DNA from: Bacillota bacterium | GTDB lineage: Bacteria > Bacillota > UBA994 > UBA5500 | Length of the DNA: 16,118 bases | NCBI GenBank assembly: GCA_023436245.1 | Contig: JAEZJZ010000105.1 | Location: 1 to 16,118 of the forward strand | Direction: 5' to 3' | Shown: in pieces, positions 7,501 through 13,901 of the stretch | Numbering within the stretch: the first letter of the stretch is position 1 | Layout: every line of letters starts with the position of its first letter | Translations under genes and position numbers: made by a program | Notes under the pieces: model-generated | Databases searched by the model: none | What the model was told of the DNA's origin: nothing | Seen by the model: the letters and a program-made list of their open reading frames with translations, nothing else

Positions 7501-8622
7501 GAGGACATGCCTTTCTTGCCGGACGGCACTCCACTCGAGATCGTCTTGAACCCCCTAGGCGTGCCTTCCCGCATGAACGTGGGGCAGATACTGGAGACAC
7601 ACCTCGGCTGGGCTGCCAAGGCTCTGGGCTTGAACATGGCCACGCCAGTATTTGACGGCGCCTCTGGCCATGACATTGAGCAGCTGCTAGAGCAGGTTGG
7701 TCGCCCCAAGGGCGGCAAGACCATTGTCTATGATGGACGGACCGGCAAAGCCTTTGATAACGAGGTCACGGTCGGTTACGTGTACATGTTGAAGCTGTTC
7801 CATCTGGTTGATGATAAGATCCATGCTCGGTCCACCGGACCTTACTCTCTGGTCACACAGCAACCGCTGGGCGGCAAAGCCCAATTTGGCGGACAGCGCT
7901 TTGGTGAGATGGAGGTCTGGGCTCTGGAAGCCTATGGCGCTTCCTACACGCTGCAGGAGATTCTCACCGTGAAGTCAGATGATGTGGTCGGTCGCGTGCG
8001 CACCTATGAGGCCATCGTCAAGGGCGAGAACGTACCGGAACCTGGCGTGCCGGAGTCGTTCAAGGTGCTGATCAAGGAACTGCAGAGTCTTGGCATGAAC
8101 ATGAAGGTGCTCAATGCCGACAAAGAGGAAATTGAGATCCGCGAATATGACGAGGATGTCAATGATTCGGTGCGTGAACTGAATCTGAACATCGAGGGCA
8201 TGGAGGAAGACGATGTGCCTGCCCGTATTGCTAGCAAGCCCTCTTTGCCGGTGATTTCCGACGATGAGGATAGCGATGAAGTAGCAGAAGGGGCGGACGC
8301 TCAGGTAGATGCCGAAGATGATGAAGACGACGACTTCGATGCCGATGCTCTGGCCAAAGTGCTCTCGCAGCGCTTCGCCAAGCTGCCTGATGATGTCTCC
8401 CTCGACGATGAAGACGAAGATGATGATGAGATAGTGCTTGATCAGGACGAAGACGATGAGTCAGACGTGGAGCTCAGCTTGGAACAGAAGCTAGCCCAAC
8501 TAGGCCGCATCATTCGCCCCAGGCTCGAAGTCGATGAAGACTCCGAAGAGGATGAGCCTGCCAGTCCCAAGTCCGGCCCTTCTGCCCGTGGCAAAGGGCG
8601 GCCGTCCAGAGACGAGGACTAG
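4501..8622 (+). CDS. rpoB: DNA-directed RNA polymerase beta subunit, long acidic C-terminal tail
   Basis: Beta forms half of the RNA polymerase catalytic cleft and holds the rifampicin pocket. I start at ATG 4501 (MYKPIPAG, 1373 aa). AAGGGG (4484-4489) suits it, whereas the in-frame GTG at 4489 overlaps that ribosome binding site. The rifampicin region runs from G-S-S-Q-L-S-Q-F; D539, H549 and S554 (E. coli 516, 526, 531) are wild type, predicting sensitivity. The G-D-K-M-A-G-R-H-G-N-K-G core is at residues 981-992. An extra segment at about 285-360 (G-E-V-I-V-E-A-G, then A-G-I-N-E) resembles one seen in clostridial beta subunits. The core ends near residue 1205. About 170 residues follow, dominated by Asp and Glu, with two less acidic helix-like islands and a basic end. 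Bacillus beta is about 1193 aa. rpoC follows after 93 bases. Confidence 0.98.
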   Translation: MYKPIPAGLRTRQSFGRIEEVLQMPDLIEIQLDSMRSFIDEGLAETFRDISPITDFTGNLVLEFIDYQFGEPKYSVDECKERDVTYAAPLRVKARLVNKETGEVKEQEVFMGDFPLMTENGTFIYNGAERVVVSQLVRSPGAYYNENFDNNGHRLFGATLIPNRGAWLEMETDANDVVSVRVDRTRKIPATVLLRALGYGSNAQIWRIFGEEAPLQPSFDKDATETENDGLLEIYKRLRPGEPPTVDSAKSLLHSLFFDPRRYDLAHVGRYKLYKKLSMKRRVLNKVSAETVVARETLLQPAVKATDPRPPVAPGAVLFAAGEVIVEAGQRISRRIAERLEAAGINEIHLLVDMTKRVKVIGNGLYRQTWQSAVAGRRLALDVKLADGKLLLPSGAELHEENLALLEQNYENLAEKRVILQGKRAVEEMVLTDRHLPSQDKHVSRDDIISAVNYMLCLMQGLGNTDDIDHLGNRRLRSIGELLQNQFRIGLSRMERVVKERMTIQDVDVITPQALINIRPVVASIKEFFGSSQLSQFMDQTNPLAELAHKRRLSALGPGGLSRDRAGVEVRDVHHSHYGRICPIETPEGPNVGLIGNLSTYARINQYGFIETPYRVVDKENGRVTNDLEYLTADEEDEFIVAQANALLDENDYFKEERVTVRFKEEVKLVPPQEVDYMDVSPKQVFSAPTTLIPFLEHDDASRALMGANMMKQAVPLLRPEAPLVGTGMEYKAAYDSGSLVIAKRAGVVYRVSSKEVVIETESGAKDTYKLLKFKRSNQGTCINQRPIVHQGQVIDKGQVLADGPSTEEGELALGRNVLCAFMPWGGYNYEDAILISERMVMEDVFTSIHIEEYESEARDTKLGPEEITRDIPNVGEEMLKDLDDRGIIRIGAEVRSGDILVGKVTPKGETELTAEERLLRAIFGEKAREVRDTSLKVPHGEAGKIVDVRVFTRENGDELPPGVNMLVRVYIAQKRKISEGDKMAGRHGNKGVIARILPVEDMPFLPDGTPLEIVLNPLGVPSRMNVGQILETHLGWAAKALGLNMATPVFDGASGHDIEQLLEQVGRPKGGKTIVYDGRTGKAFDNEVTVGYVYMLKLFHLVDDKIHARSTGPYSLVTQQPLGGKAQFGGQRFGEMEVWALEAYGASYTLQEILTVKSDDVVGRVRTYEAIVKGENVPEPGVPESFKVLIKELQSLGMNMKVLNADKEEIEIREYDEDVNDSVRELNLNIEGMEEDDVPARIASKPSLPVISDDEDSDEVAEGADAQVDAEDDEDDDFDADALAKVLSQRFAKLPDDVSLDDEDEDDDEIVLDQDEDDESDVELSLEQKLAQLGRIIRPRLEVDEDSEEDEPASPKSGPSARGKGRPSRDED

Positions 8623-8630
8623 CTGCTACT

Positions 8631-8665
8631 CCAGTGGGTGGCCCACCGTTTAGGTCACCCGCTGG
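8631..8665 (+). other. hairpin between rpoB and rpoC
   Basis: The 93-base gap holds a strong inverted repeat. Residues 8631-8643 can pair with 8653-8665 in 13 pairs, two of them G-U, around a nine-base loop. An alternative shorter stem pairs GTGGG (8634-8638) with CCCAC (8642-8646). No T-run follows, so it is unlikely to terminate. RNase processing, transcript stability or control of rpoC translation are possible. Confidence 0.55.
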
Positions 8666-8715
8666 GTACGAGGTGTCCTCAGGATTAAACTGTTGAACGA
8701 AGGGAGAGACGGCCA

Positions 8716-11700
8716 ATGTTGGATCTCAACGAGTTTGACTCCATAAAGATCAGTCTCGCGTCGCCGGACCAGATTCGCGAGTGGTCGAAAGGCGAAGTGA
8801 AGAAACCGGAGACGATCAACTATCGCACACTCAAGCCGGAAAAAGAGGGTCTGTTCTGTGAACGTATCTTCGGCCCGACTAAGGACTGGGAGTGCAACTG
8901 CGGCAAGTATAAGCGGGTGCGCTATAAAGGTATTGTCTGTGACAAGTGCGGGGTAGAGGTTACCCGCGCCAAGGTGCGCCGGGAGCGGATGGGACACATT
9001 GAACTGGCAGCGCCTGTATCGCACATCTGGTATTTCAAAGGCATTCCCAGCCGCATGGGACTGATTCTCGATATGTCTCCACGCCTGTTGGAGAAAGTGC
9101 TCTATTTCGCCGCTTATGTTGTCTTGGATCCAGGCGAAACCAGCCTGTCTTACAAGCAGATCATGACCGAGACAGAATACCGCGAAGCCCGTGACAAGTA
9201 CGGGTATCAGGCCTTCCGGGTCGGGATGGGCGCAGAGGCAGTGAAGGAACTGCTGACTGACATCGATCTCGAGGCTCAGGCCAAGAGTCTCCGCTCTGAT
9301 CTGGAGGATGCCAGCGGTCAGCGGCGGATTCGAGTGATCCGTCGACTGGAGGTAGTGGAGGCATTCCGCAAGTCCGGCAATCGTCCTGAATGGATGATCA
9401 TGGATGTAGTGCCCGTGATCCCACCCGATCTGCGCCCGATGGTGCAACTTGACGGTGGTCGCTTTGCCACCTGTGACCTGAACGATCTCTACCGGCGCGT
9501 AATCAACCGCAATAACCGCCTGAAGAGATTGCTCGAGTTGGGAGCGCCGGACATCATCGTTCGCAATGAAAAGCGGATGCTGCAGGAGGCCGTTGATGCC
9601 CTGATTGATAACGGGCGTCGCGGGCGCCCGGTCACTGGACCTGGCAACCGTCCGCTCAAGTCTTTGAGCGATATGCTCAAGGGTAAGCAGGGTCGCTTTC
9701 GCCAGAACTTGCTCGGCAAACGCGTGGACTATTCCGGGCGTTCGGTGATCGTGGTTGGCCCGGACCTGAAGCTCTATCAGTGCGGTCTCCCCAAGGAGAT
9801 GGCCTTGGAACTGTTCAAGCCCTTCGTGATGAAGAAGCTGGTCAAGGAAGGCCACGCTCACAACATTAAGAGTGCCAAGCGCATGGTGGAGCGGGTGCGA
9901 GACGAGGTCTGGGACGTATTGGAGGAAGTGATTCAGGAGCATCCGGTGCTCTTGAACCGCGCACCTACCCTGCATCGTCTGGGCATACAGGCTTTTGAAC
10001 CGGTCCTGGTAGAAGGCCGTGCCATCAAGATTCACCCCTTGGTCTGTACCGCCTACAATGCTGACTTTGACGGCGATCAGATGGCGGTGCACGTGCCGCT
10101 TTCAGCTGAAGCGCAAGCTGAGGCCAGGCTGTTGATGCTCTCGGCCCATAACCTTTTGAACTTGAAGGATGGTCACCCGGTGGTGACGCCAACCAAGGAT
10201 ATGGTTCTCGGCGTCTACTACCTGACCAGTGAGAATCCCGATGCCAAAGGCGCCGGTCGCGTCTTTGCCAGCGAGGAAGAAGCGATCATGGCCTATGAGG
10301 ATGGCTCACTGGCTATCAATGCACCAATCAGGGTGCGCCTGACTGCCAGTCTGCCAGATGGCAGCAAGGTCACCAATCTGGAGCAAGTCACTCTGGGGCG
10401 GATTCTCTTCAACGAGGGAATTCCGCAGGATCTAGGCTTCGTGGACCGTAGCGATCCGAAGAATGCCACCAAGCTGGAGATCAACACCCATGTGGAGCGA
10501 AAACTCCTCGGCAAGATCGTGGAGAAGTGCTATCACCAGCACGGTTCCACTCGTACCACCGAAATACTGGACAGCATCAAGGATCTGGGATTCCGTCATG
10601 CCACGCTGTCCGGCATCAGTATCGGGATGAACGATATCTCCGTTCCGGAGAAGAAGAAGCAGATTATCGGTGACTCGGAAACCGAAGTCGCCAGGATTGA
10701 GCGGGCCTATGCCCGCGGCATGATGAGTGCCGACGAGAAGTACAAGAATGTCATCGACATTTGGACCAAAGCCAACTCGGCAGTGCAGAAAGCTCTGTTT
10801 GAAGCCATGGACCGCTTCAACCCGGTTTACATGATGGTCATGTCCGGCGCCCGCGGTAACTTCTCGCAGATTACCCAGCTCGGCGGTATGCGTGGTCTGA
10901 TGTCTGACCCATCCGGTCGGACCATTGAGCTTCCAATCAAAGCTAGTTTCCATGAAGGATTGACGGTGCTCGAATACTTCACATCCACCCATGGTGCCCG
11001 CAAGGGTGCGGCTGACACGGCTATTCGAACTGCCGACTCCGGCTATCTGACCCGGCGCTTGGTGGATGTCTCGCAGGATGTAATCGTACGCGAGGAAGAC
11101 TGCGGCACATCGTCAGGCATTTTGGTCAACGAAATCGGCGAGGATCGGTTCGTGATTGAGCCCTTGTCTGAACGCATAGCGGGACGGGTGTTGGCTGAGG
11201 ATATCGTGATCAGCAATTATCGGGATGTTGTGACTGGAGAGTTGCATCAAGAGGAGTTGCTGCTGCTTCCGGCAGGAGAGACTGTCTCCGATGATCAGGC
11301 CACAGCGATCACCGCATTTGGTCAGGTCACTGCTCCGGTAGACGGTGTGGTTTCGCTGGATGGCGATCGGATCTTGATCACAGCTGACGACGGAGCGGTG
11401 CACGTTCGTTACCGTTGCTTGCCCGATCAGGCCTTGTCCGTGCAACCAGGAGCCAGGGTGCAATCCGGTCAGACGGTGACCAAGGGAGCCATCAGGCAGG
11501 TGAGGATTCGCTCGGTGCTGACCTGCAAATCGCGCCATGGCGTCTGCGTCAAGTGCTATGGCCGCAGCCTGGCTACAGGCGGTATGGTAGAAGTGGGAGA
11601 GGCCGTTGGCATCATCGCTGCCCAATCCATCGGTGAGCCTGGCACGCAGCTAACCATGCGCACCTTCCATACCGGTGGCGTGGCCGGTGACGATATCACC

Positions 11701-12462
11701 CAGGGTCTGCCGCGTGTGGAAGAGCTGTTTGAGGCTCGCAAGCCAAAGGGCCAGGCCGTAATCAGCGAAATCGACGGCTCTGTCCGAGTCACCGAGGGCA
11801 AGAACGGCCGCGTGATCGAGGTTCAATCTGACGACGGCGAGGTTAAGAGCTACCCGATTGTCTTTGGGGCGCGCTTGAAGGTCAGTGACGGCGACTTTGT
11901 GGAGGCCGGCGCCGAGATGACAGAAGGCTCGATCAATCCGCACGAGCTGCTCCTGGTTAAAGGCATTCGCGGTGTGCAGAACTATCTCTTGCAGGAAGTG
12001 CAGAACGTCTACCGGATGCAAGGCGTGGAGATCAACGACAAGCACATCGAAGTAATCGTGCGGCAAATGCTGCGCAAGGTCCGTGTAGAGGAAACCGGCG
12101 ATACCGATCTCTTGGCCGGCGGCTTGGTCGATGTGTTCGAATTTGAGGAACACAACGCCTTGGCCATGGAGGGCGGCGGAGAGCCGGCAGTTGCCCGTCC
12201 GGTGATGCTCGGTATCACCAAAGCCTCGTTGGCCACGGATTCATTCTTGTCAGCCGCTTCCTTCCAGGAGACAACACGGGTGCTGACTGATGCAGCGATT
12301 AAGGGCAAATCCGATCCCTTGCTCGGCCTGAAGGAGAATGTGATCATCGGTAAGTTGATTCCGGCTGGAACTGGACTGCAGCGCTACCGTGATGTGCGTC
12401 TGGGTGTCGCGAACCCCGAGAATTCAATTGACACCGGGGATAGCGCGAATTATAATAGTTAA
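8716..12462 (+). CDS. rpoC: DNA-directed RNA polymerase beta' subunit
   Basis: Beta' carries the catalytic magnesium site of RNA polymerase. The 1248-aa protein has the first zinc site at C60, C62, C75 and C78. The active-site motif N448-A-D-F-D-G-D454 has all three aspartates. The trigger-loop T-M-R-T-F-H-T-G-G has R982 and H985 (E. coli R933 and H936). The second zinc site is C796, C937, C944 and C947. In E. coli these are 814, 888, 895 and 898, so there are about 67 extra residues between the first and second ligands, around 869-925. That segment has Val/Gly/Asp-rich strand-turn sequence. Bacillus beta' is about 1199 aa. ATG 8716 follows AAGGGAGA near 8700. The last 35 coding bases contain a perfect promoter for the downstream operon. 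Confidence 0.98.
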   Translation: MLDLNEFDSIKISLASPDQIREWSKGEVKKPETINYRTLKPEKEGLFCERIFGPTKDWECNCGKYKRVRYKGIVCDKCGVEVTRAKVRRERMGHIELAAPVSHIWYFKGIPSRMGLILDMSPRLLEKVLYFAAYVVLDPGETSLSYKQIMTETEYREARDKYGYQAFRVGMGAEAVKELLTDIDLEAQAKSLRSDLEDASGQRRIRVIRRLEVVEAFRKSGNRPEWMIMDVVPVIPPDLRPMVQLDGGRFATCDLNDLYRRVINRNNRLKRLLELGAPDIIVRNEKRMLQEAVDALIDNGRRGRPVTGPGNRPLKSLSDMLKGKQGRFRQNLLGKRVDYSGRSVIVVGPDLKLYQCGLPKEMALELFKPFVMKKLVKEGHAHNIKSAKRMVERVRDEVWDVLEEVIQEHPVLLNRAPTLHRLGIQAFEPVLVEGRAIKIHPLVCTAYNADFDGDQMAVHVPLSAEAQAEARLLMLSAHNLLNLKDGHPVVTPTKDMVLGVYYLTSENPDAKGAGRVFASEEEAIMAYEDGSLAINAPIRVRLTASLPDGSKVTNLEQVTLGRILFNEGIPQDLGFVDRSDPKNATKLEINTHVERKLLGKIVEKCYHQHGSTRTTEILDSIKDLGFRHATLSGISIGMNDISVPEKKKQIIGDSETEVARIERAYARGMMSADEKYKNVIDIWTKANSAVQKALFEAMDRFNPVYMMVMSGARGNFSQITQLGGMRGLMSDPSGRTIELPIKASFHEGLTVLEYFTSTHGARKGAADTAIRTADSGYLTRRLVDVSQDVIVREEDCGTSSGILVNEIGEDRFVIEPLSERIAGRVLAEDIVISNYRDVVTGELHQEELLLLPAGETVSDDQATAITAFGQVTAPVDGVVSLDGDRILITADDGAVHVRYRCLPDQALSVQPGARVQSGQTVTKGAIRQVRIRSVLTCKSRHGVCVKCYGRSLATGGMVEVGEAVGIIAAQSIGEPGTQLTMRTFHTGGVAGDDITQGLPRVEELFEARKPKGQAVISEIDGSVRVTEGKNGRVIEVQSDDGEVKSYPIVFGARLKVSDGDFVEAGAEMTEGSINPHELLLVKGIRGVQNYLLQEVQNVYRMQGVEINDKHIEVIVRQMLRKVRVEETGDTDLLAGGLVDVFEFEEHNALAMEGGGEPAVARPVMLGITKASLATDSFLSAASFQETTRVLTDAAIKGKSDPLLGLKENVIIGKLIPAGTGLQRYRDVRLGVANPENSIDTGDSANYNS
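12428..12456 (+). promoter_or_regulatory. perfect consensus SigA promoter inside rpoC 3' end
   Basis: TTGACA (12428-12433) and TATAAT (12451-12456) are both exact consensus hexamers with the optimal 17-bp spacing. The -10 ends three bases before the rpoC stop (12460-12462). Transcription should begin around 12461-12463, immediately after rpoC. It would drive the L7Ae-like gene, rpsL, rpsG, fusA and tuf separately from rpoBC, with a leader of about 156 bases. Confidence 0.85.
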
Positions 12463-12474
12463 GTGTGTTTGTCC

Positions 12475-12539
12475 AGCAAGCCGCAGGCTTGCGATCCCAA
12501 TAAGGCGCTAGTTGCAGAGCAACTAGCGGATGGTTCTCT
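12475..12539 (+). repeat. tandem double-hairpin element, copy 1
   Basis: This is the first of two direct repeats with a 65-66 base period. Hairpin A pairs GCAAGCC (12476-12482) with GGCTTGC (12486-12492) around a GCA loop. A linker, GATCCCAATAAGG (12493-12505), leads to hairpin B: CGCTAGTTGC (12506-12515) with GCAACTAGCG (12519-12528) around an AGA loop. Each hairpin is followed by GAT. No T-tract follows either hairpin, so these are not intrinsic terminators. It lies in the predicted 5' leader of the str-type operon. Confidence 0.85.
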
Positions 12540-12605
12540 AGCAAGTTCTTGAACTTGCGATCTCAATAAGGCGCTGGTTGCAGAGCAACTAGCGGATGGT
12601 ACCCC
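12540..12605 (+). repeat. tandem double-hairpin element, copy 2
   Basis: This is the second copy. Hairpin A pairs GCAAGTT (12541-12547) with AACTTGC (12552-12558), so the two inner pairs are changed on both arms relative to copy 1 (CC/GG to TT/AA). The linker GATCTCAATAAGG differs from copy 1 by one base. Hairpin B is CGCTGGTTGC (12572-12581) with GCAACTAGCG (12585-12594) and an AGA loop; its single change gives G-U pairing. The copy ends two bases before the GGAGGT ribosome binding site (12608-12613) of the L7Ae-like gene. Confidence 0.85.
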
Positions 12606-12618
12606 ATGGAGGTAGCCA

Positions 12619-12876
12619 ATGATTGAGGCGCTGGAACACCTGAAGACCGCCAAGGAAAAGGTGGTCGGAGTCAAGCAAGTGCAAAAGGCCGTGCAGAAGG
12701 GACAGGCTGAAGTGGTCTACATGGCCATGGATGCCGAACCGCATGTGCTGAAGAGTCTGAAGCAGCTCTGTGCCGAGCAACAGATTGCGGTGGTCGCCGT
12801 CCCGTCGATGACGGAGCTTGGCAAGGCCGCCGGTATCCAGGTCGGCTCAGCTACAGTGGCAGTGCTGAAAGCGTAG
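12619..12876 (+). CDS. L7Ae-family ribosomal protein (YbxF-like)
   Basis: This 85-aa L7Ae/L30e/S12e-superfamily protein is homologous to B. subtilis YbxF (about 82 aa), which binds kink-turn RNA and associates with ribosomes. Family blocks visible are G-V-K-Q-V-x-K-A-V near residue 17, the M-D-A-E-P acidic turn, and the C-terminal L-G-K-A-A-G-I-x-V-G-S-A-T-V-A-V segment. It is wholly cytoplasmic. GGAGGT (12608-12613) is five bases before ATG 12619. It is predicted to be the first gene of the transcript starting at the promoter inside rpoC, so a tandem structured leader lies directly upstream. An RNA-binding first gene makes autoregulation attractive, but I could not find a clear kink-turn in the leader. 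Confidence 0.9.
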   Translation: MIEALEHLKTAKEKVVGVKQVQKAVQKGQAEVVYMAMDAEPHVLKSLKQLCAEQQIAVVAVPSMTELGKAAGIQVGSATVAVLKA

Positions 12877-12882
12877 AAGACA

Positions 12883-12913
12883 GCTGCCCCTGCTGGATTC
12901 TGGCAGGGGCAGC
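12883..12913 (+). other. strong GC-rich hairpin before rpsL
   Basis: GCTGCCCCTGC (12883-12893) pairs perfectly with GCAGGGGCAGC (12903-12913), 11 pairs with a nine-base loop. It lies seven bases after the L7Ae-like stop and about 22 bases before the rpsL ribosome binding site. Only three T occur just downstream, so it is a poor intrinsic terminator. A partial terminator, processing site or 3' stabilising hairpin is more likely. Confidence 0.6.
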
Positions 12914-12951
12914 CAATTTCATTGAAACAGTCACAGGAAGGAGGTGCTTGC

Positions 12952-13338
12952 ATGCCTACGATTAGTCAACTTATCCGCAAGAGCCGTGAGCAAGTGGAGT
13001 ATAAGTCAAAGTCTCCTTCCTTGCACAGCTGCCCGCAACGCCGTGGCGTTTGCGTCAGGGTTACAACCATGAGCCCGAAGAAGCCGAACTCCGCTATCCG
13101 CAAGATTGCCAGGGTCCGCCTGGTTAACGGTGAAGAGGTTACCGCGTATATCCCGGGTGAGGGTCATAACCTTCAGGAGCACTCCGTCGTTTTGGTCCGC
13201 GGTGGACGCGTAAAGGATCTGCCTGGCGTCCGCTATCATATCGTTCGTGGCACTCTCGACTCCAATGGCGTCCAGAATCGCCTGCAGAGCCGTTCCAAGT
13301 ACGGTGCCAAGCGGCCAAAGCAAGGTAAGAAGAAATAG
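12952..13338 (+). CDS. rpsL: 30S ribosomal protein S12
   Basis: S12 sits at the decoding centre and helps govern translational accuracy. The 128-aa protein contains C-P-Q-R-R-G-V-C at 27-34, P42-K-K-P-N-S, the G-E-G-H-N-L-Q-E-H-S block, R-G-G-R-V-K-D-L-P-G-V-R-Y-H and a basic C-terminus. K43 and K88 are wild type, predicting streptomycin sensitivity at this locus. D89, methylthiolated by RimO in E. coli, is present. The frame is open from 12922, but ATG 12952 matches the family N-terminus and follows AGGAAGGAGGTG (12936-12947) at proper spacing. It is the second gene of the predicted L7Ae-rpsL-rpsG-fusA-tuf operon. Confidence 0.97.
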   Translation: MPTISQLIRKSREQVEYKSKSPSLHSCPQRRGVCVRVTTMSPKKPNSAIRKIARVRLVNGEEVTAYIPGEGHNLQEHSVVLVRGGRVKDLPGVRYHIVRGTLDSNGVQNRLQSRSKYGAKRPKQGKKK

Positions 13339-13383
13339 CTGCGTTGGATCCCCATTTGATTGTGGTGGACAGGAGGGAAAAGG

Positions 13384-13854
13384 ATGCCAAGAAAAGGACC
13401 AGTACCCAAGAGAGATGTATTGCCTGATCCGATTTTCGGAAGCAAGCTTGTCACTCGTTTCGTCAACAAGATGATGCGTGATGGTAAGCGTGGTGTTGCC
13501 GAGCGGATCTTTTACGGCGCCATGGATCTCGTGCGTGAGCGCACTGGCAAGGAGCCGGTTGAGGTATTTGAGGCTGCGATGAAGAACGTCGCGCCGATGC
13601 TTGAAGTTAAGCCGCGCCGGGTTGGTGGCGCTACCTATCAGGTCCCTGTGGAAGTTGCTCCGGAACGCCAGCAAATGCTTTCTATTCGTTGGTTGGTGCA
13701 GTATTCCCGGGCGCGTGGTGAGAAGACTATGATGGAACGTTTGGCCGGTGAGATTGCTGACGCTGCTTCCGGAGCGGGTAACTCCATTAAGAAGCGTGAA
13801 GACACTCACAAGATGGCAGAAGCCAACAGGGCCTTTGCACATTACCGCTGGTAA
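13384..13854 (+). CDS. rpsG: 30S ribosomal protein S7
   Basis: S7 nucleates assembly of the 30S head by binding the 3' domain of 16S rRNA, and in E. coli it represses its own str operon. The 156-aa length equals that of Bacillus S7. The start MPRKGPVPKRDVLPDP, the block around K-P-R-R-V-G-G-A-T-Y-Q-V-P-V-E-V, the A-R-G-E-K-T-M-x-x-R-L-A segment and the terminal K-R-E-D-T-H-K-M-A-E-A-N-R-A-F-A-H-Y-R-W are all present. The frame is open upstream to 13360, but ATG 13384 fits the family and follows AGGAGGG (13371-13377). It lies 45 bases after rpsL and 47 before fusA. Confidence 0.97.
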   Translation: MPRKGPVPKRDVLPDPIFGSKLVTRFVNKMMRDGKRGVAERIFYGAMDLVRERTGKEPVEVFEAAMKNVAPMLEVKPRRVGGATYQVPVEVAPERQQMLSIRWLVQYSRARGEKTMMERLAGEIADAASGAGNSIKKREDTHKMAEANRAFAHYRW

Positions 13855-13901
13855 GAGTCTTCTGACCAGCTGGCAAATGACGTCTAGAGAGGAGGGGTGT
13901 T

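Noticed and set aside
8650..10092. 480-codon open frame on the minus strand
   Set aside because: It lies antisense to conserved rpoC, shows no recognisable family, and is explained by codon bias of the + strand gene.
12476..12528. intrinsic terminator after rpoC
   Set aside because: The hairpins are strong, but neither is followed by a T-tract, and a consensus promoter lies just upstream.
12475..12605. short CRISPR array
   Set aside because: Only two copies in direct tandem, with no unique spacers, and no cas genes; each unit is a pair of hairpins instead.
12475..12618. kink-turn recognised by the L7Ae-like protein
   Set aside because: I looked for a three-base bulge flanked by tandem G-A pairs and saw no convincing example; autoregulation remains only a hypothesis.
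12459..12674. minus-strand open frame with an internally repeated protein sequence
   Set aside because: The protein repeat simply reflects the DNA tandem repeat at 12475-12605 and the frame overlaps the L7Ae-like gene.
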